DNA from: Ruminococcus bicirculans (ex Wegman et al. 2014)
Lineage (GTDB): Bacteria; Bacillota; Clostridia; Oscillospirales; Ruminococcaceae
Length of the DNA: 64,000 nucleotides
Direction of reading: 5' to 3'
NCBI RefSeq assembly: GCF_000723465.1
Contig: NZ_HF545616.1
Coordinates: 310,001 to 374,000, forward strand
This document shows positions 62,633 to 64,000 of the stretch, piece after piece (the stretch's first letter is position 1; the number at the start of each line of letters is the position of its first letter). The position numbers and the translations under genes were made by a program. The notes under the pieces were generated by a model. It was not told the origin of the DNA. It did not search any database and saw only the letters and a program-made list of their open reading frames with translations.

Positions 62633-63268
62633 TCATTCCTCCCGGACAGCGCCATTGTCAACTCTGAATATCTTATCGCTCAGAAGGGCGATATCCTCCT
62701 TGTTGTGACTTGCAACACAGACTATTGCCCCTCGCTTTGCCTGTGCAGAGATCAGCTTTCTGATTTCGTCAACACCGCTGTCATCAAGACCATTTGTAGG
62801 TTCATCGAGGAGCAGCACATCGGGTTCCTCCATAATAGCCTGTGCAATAAGTATCCTCTGCCGCATACCGAGGGAATATTTTCTGATCGGGCGCTTATCG
62901 TCGGGATCAAGCCCTACCTCCGAGATAGTCTCACGAATTTTGTCTTTGCTTATCTTCTTTTTTATCCCTGCCAGCAGCTTCAGATTTTTATATCCCGACA
63001 AGTCCGGAAATAGTCCTGCATTTTCAATAGCAATACCCACACTGGGCAGAGCGTCAATGTCCTTGTGCAGCACCTTGCCGTCTATCTCAATGCTGCCGCT
63101 TGTAAGATGTATAAGCCCCGATATCGCACGGAAAAGCATGGTCTTACCGCTGCCGTTTCGCCCTACAAATCCGTAGATATTTCCGCCCTCCAGTGTAAGA
63201 GACACATTGTCGATCACTGTGCTGTTTTTGAATTTTTTAACTGCATTTTTAACTGTTATCGTTGACAT
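62633..63268 (-). CDS. ABC transporter ATP-binding protein
   Basis: 211 residues. Walker A GRNGSGKT near residue 37, signature YSLGMRQRILIAQA, Walker B VLLLDEPTNGLDD, H-loop ASHNKED. This is the CcmA-like subgroup used in ABC-2 exporters. It lies between a permease gene (10 bp upstream) and the exported protein gene, forming one minus-strand operon. Confidence 0.92.
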   Translation of the reverse strand: MSTITVKNAVKKFKNSTVIDNVSLTLEGGNIYGFVGRNGSGKTMLFRAISGLIHLTSGSIEIDGKVLHKDIDALPSVGIAIENAGLFPDLSGYKNLKLLAGIKKKISKDKIRETISEVGLDPDDKRPIRKYSLGMRQRILIAQAIMEEPDVLLLDEPTNGLDDSGVDEIRKLISAQAKRGAIVCVASHNKEDIALLSDKIFRVDNGAVREE

Positions 63269-63278
63269 TTCTATCCCC

Positions 63279-63998
63279 TCACACTAATATCTCTTTGTTG
63301 TTAAGGCTAACATCAGATCTGTTCACATAGGTGCAGAATATGACACACACCGCAAATAAGATCACTCCCATTACTATTACTGACGTTACAATGCTCCGCC
63401 TGTTTTCTGACATATTAAAAATGACAGCCAAAGGGTTTATGTTTTTTATGAGGGTATTCTCAAAGCCGTACCTTGCAGATATAACAAAGGCATAATGTGC
63501 TGCCGCTCCGACAGATAATCCGATAGTACTGCCGAACAATGCCGAGAAAAGATTTGTGGTGGTAATAAGTATCCAAATGTACAGTATCATCATCATGGTT
63601 ATCCCAACTATTTTTCCTATATCCCCGGGCTGATTTGCAACGCCCATTTTGGCAGTCATTAACCATATCACAACCACGTTGACAAGGACTATAACAGCGC
63701 TCTGCAAATATATACGAGCCGAGTTTTTGACGAACCATTTTGTTCTCTTGTTCTCTCGGATAAAAACATAAATATCGCTGACGTTCAGGTTATCAGACAT
63801 GGTATGTCCGAACATAAAAAGATAGACAACAGCCACAGTCAATGTGTACAGCATAAAGGGCAGGCTTGCATCACGAAGTGCTGTAAAACCGAAAGCGTTT
63901 CCGATAAACAAAAGATCAAAACTCTCATCGTATTCTCCCAGACTGCGCTCTGCGAGAATGTTGAAAAAATTACGACCGTTGAATATCAGTGACAATGG
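63279..63998 (-). CDS. ABC-2 type permease (5' truncated by window edge)
   Basis: About 240 residues visible with six hydrophobic segments (PFMLYTLTVAVVYLFMFGHTM, SAVIVLVNVVVIWLM, VGITMMMILYIWILI, FSALFGSTIGLSVGAAAHYAFV, SIVTSVIVMGVILFAVCVIF). The frame is open to the window end, so the true start probably lies beyond; TTG 63995 is the first start-like codon. It pairs with the ATPase encoded downstream. Function is probably peptide export or resistance, not determined. Confidence 0.8.
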   Translation of the reverse strand, partial: PLSLIFNGRNFFNILAERSLGEYDESFDLLFIGNAFGFTALRDASLPFMLYTLTVAVVYLFMFGHTMSDNLNVSDIYVFIRENKRTKWFVKNSARIYLQSAVIVLVNVVVIWLMTAKMGVANQPGDIGKIVGITMMMILYIWILITTTNLFSALFGSTIGLSVGAAAHYAFVISARYGFENTLIKNINPLAVIFNMSENRRSIVTSVIVMGVILFAVCVIFCTYVNRSDVSLNNKEILV

Positions 63999-64000
63999 GA

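Overview
The window looks like a chromosome segment of a low-to-mid GC Gram-positive anaerobe, most likely a gut Ruminococcus or close relative in the Oscillospiraceae. This is inferred from gene content and style: strong GGAGG ribosome sites, TTG and GTG starts, TTGACA/TATAAT promoters, a Clostridia-type division cluster, a bile salt hydrolase and GH2 beta-galactosidases. No 16S gene is present, so the genus is not proven.

Layout. 1-7.4 kb: phosphate regulon (pstC partial, pstA, pstB, phoU, a Na/Pi cotransporter-like gene with a tandem 11-bp repeat at its promoter, and a PhoB/PhoR-type two-component pair). 7.6-18.5 kb: a DUF4261 gene, an MBOAT acyltransferase with a DHHW partner, then a repeat-rich stretch holding a 280-bp tandem triplication, then an ATC-hydrolase-like gene, an FkbH-like HAD protein with its acyl carrier protein, an unknown gene and inorganic pyrophosphatase. 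MBOAT, DHHW, FkbH and ACP together suggest an envelope acyl-transfer pathway. The repeat blocks at 12.4-12.8 and 18.56-18.9 kb are inverted copies of one mosaic, each with a 77-bp element ending in GGTGCAGATT inverted repeats.

19.5-37.1 kb: the mra/dcw division and wall cluster (mraZ, rsmH, ftsL, PASTA-type PBP2, murE, murF, a divergent mraY-like gene, ftsW, murG, an unknown bitopic protein, murA, ftsQ, ftsZ), followed by a divIVA-domain gene and an orphan fumarase beta subunit. murD, murC, murB and ftsA are not in the cluster. 37.2-38.3 kb: a sigma-70 family gene, a degenerate tRNA-like element and a zinc-ribbon protein.

38.3-46.8 kb: sugar and host-linked functions. An AraC regulator and a lacZ-type gene diverge from overlapping promoters that share one palindrome. 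A second large GH2 gene follows, broken by an in-frame TGA and a frameshift, and then a convergent bile salt hydrolase. 46.9-50.2 kb: cardiolipin synthase and mgtE. mgtE lies behind a 32-codon leader ORF and a strong terminator hairpin, which looks like an attenuator. 50.7-56.2 kb: an AT-rich cassette of ECF sigma factor, DUF4367 anti-sigma-like protein, two small secreted proteins and a three-gene FtsX-type ABC transporter.

56.4-61.9 kb: accessory DNA. It holds a frameshifted Clp-like AAA+ gene, a small frameshifted gene, a Rep-like protein of unknown role, and the most notable item: a retron. A reverse transcriptase (YCDD, NAxxH and VTG motifs) sits directly behind a non-coding RNA locus bounded by perfect 13-bp a1/a2 inverted repeats with msr- and msd-like hairpins. 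Downstream are a terminator, a 23-nt tRNA 3'-end remnant (a likely integration scar), a gene remnant and a long imperfect palindrome. The window ends in an ABC-2 type transporter operon on the minus strand, cut by the window edge.
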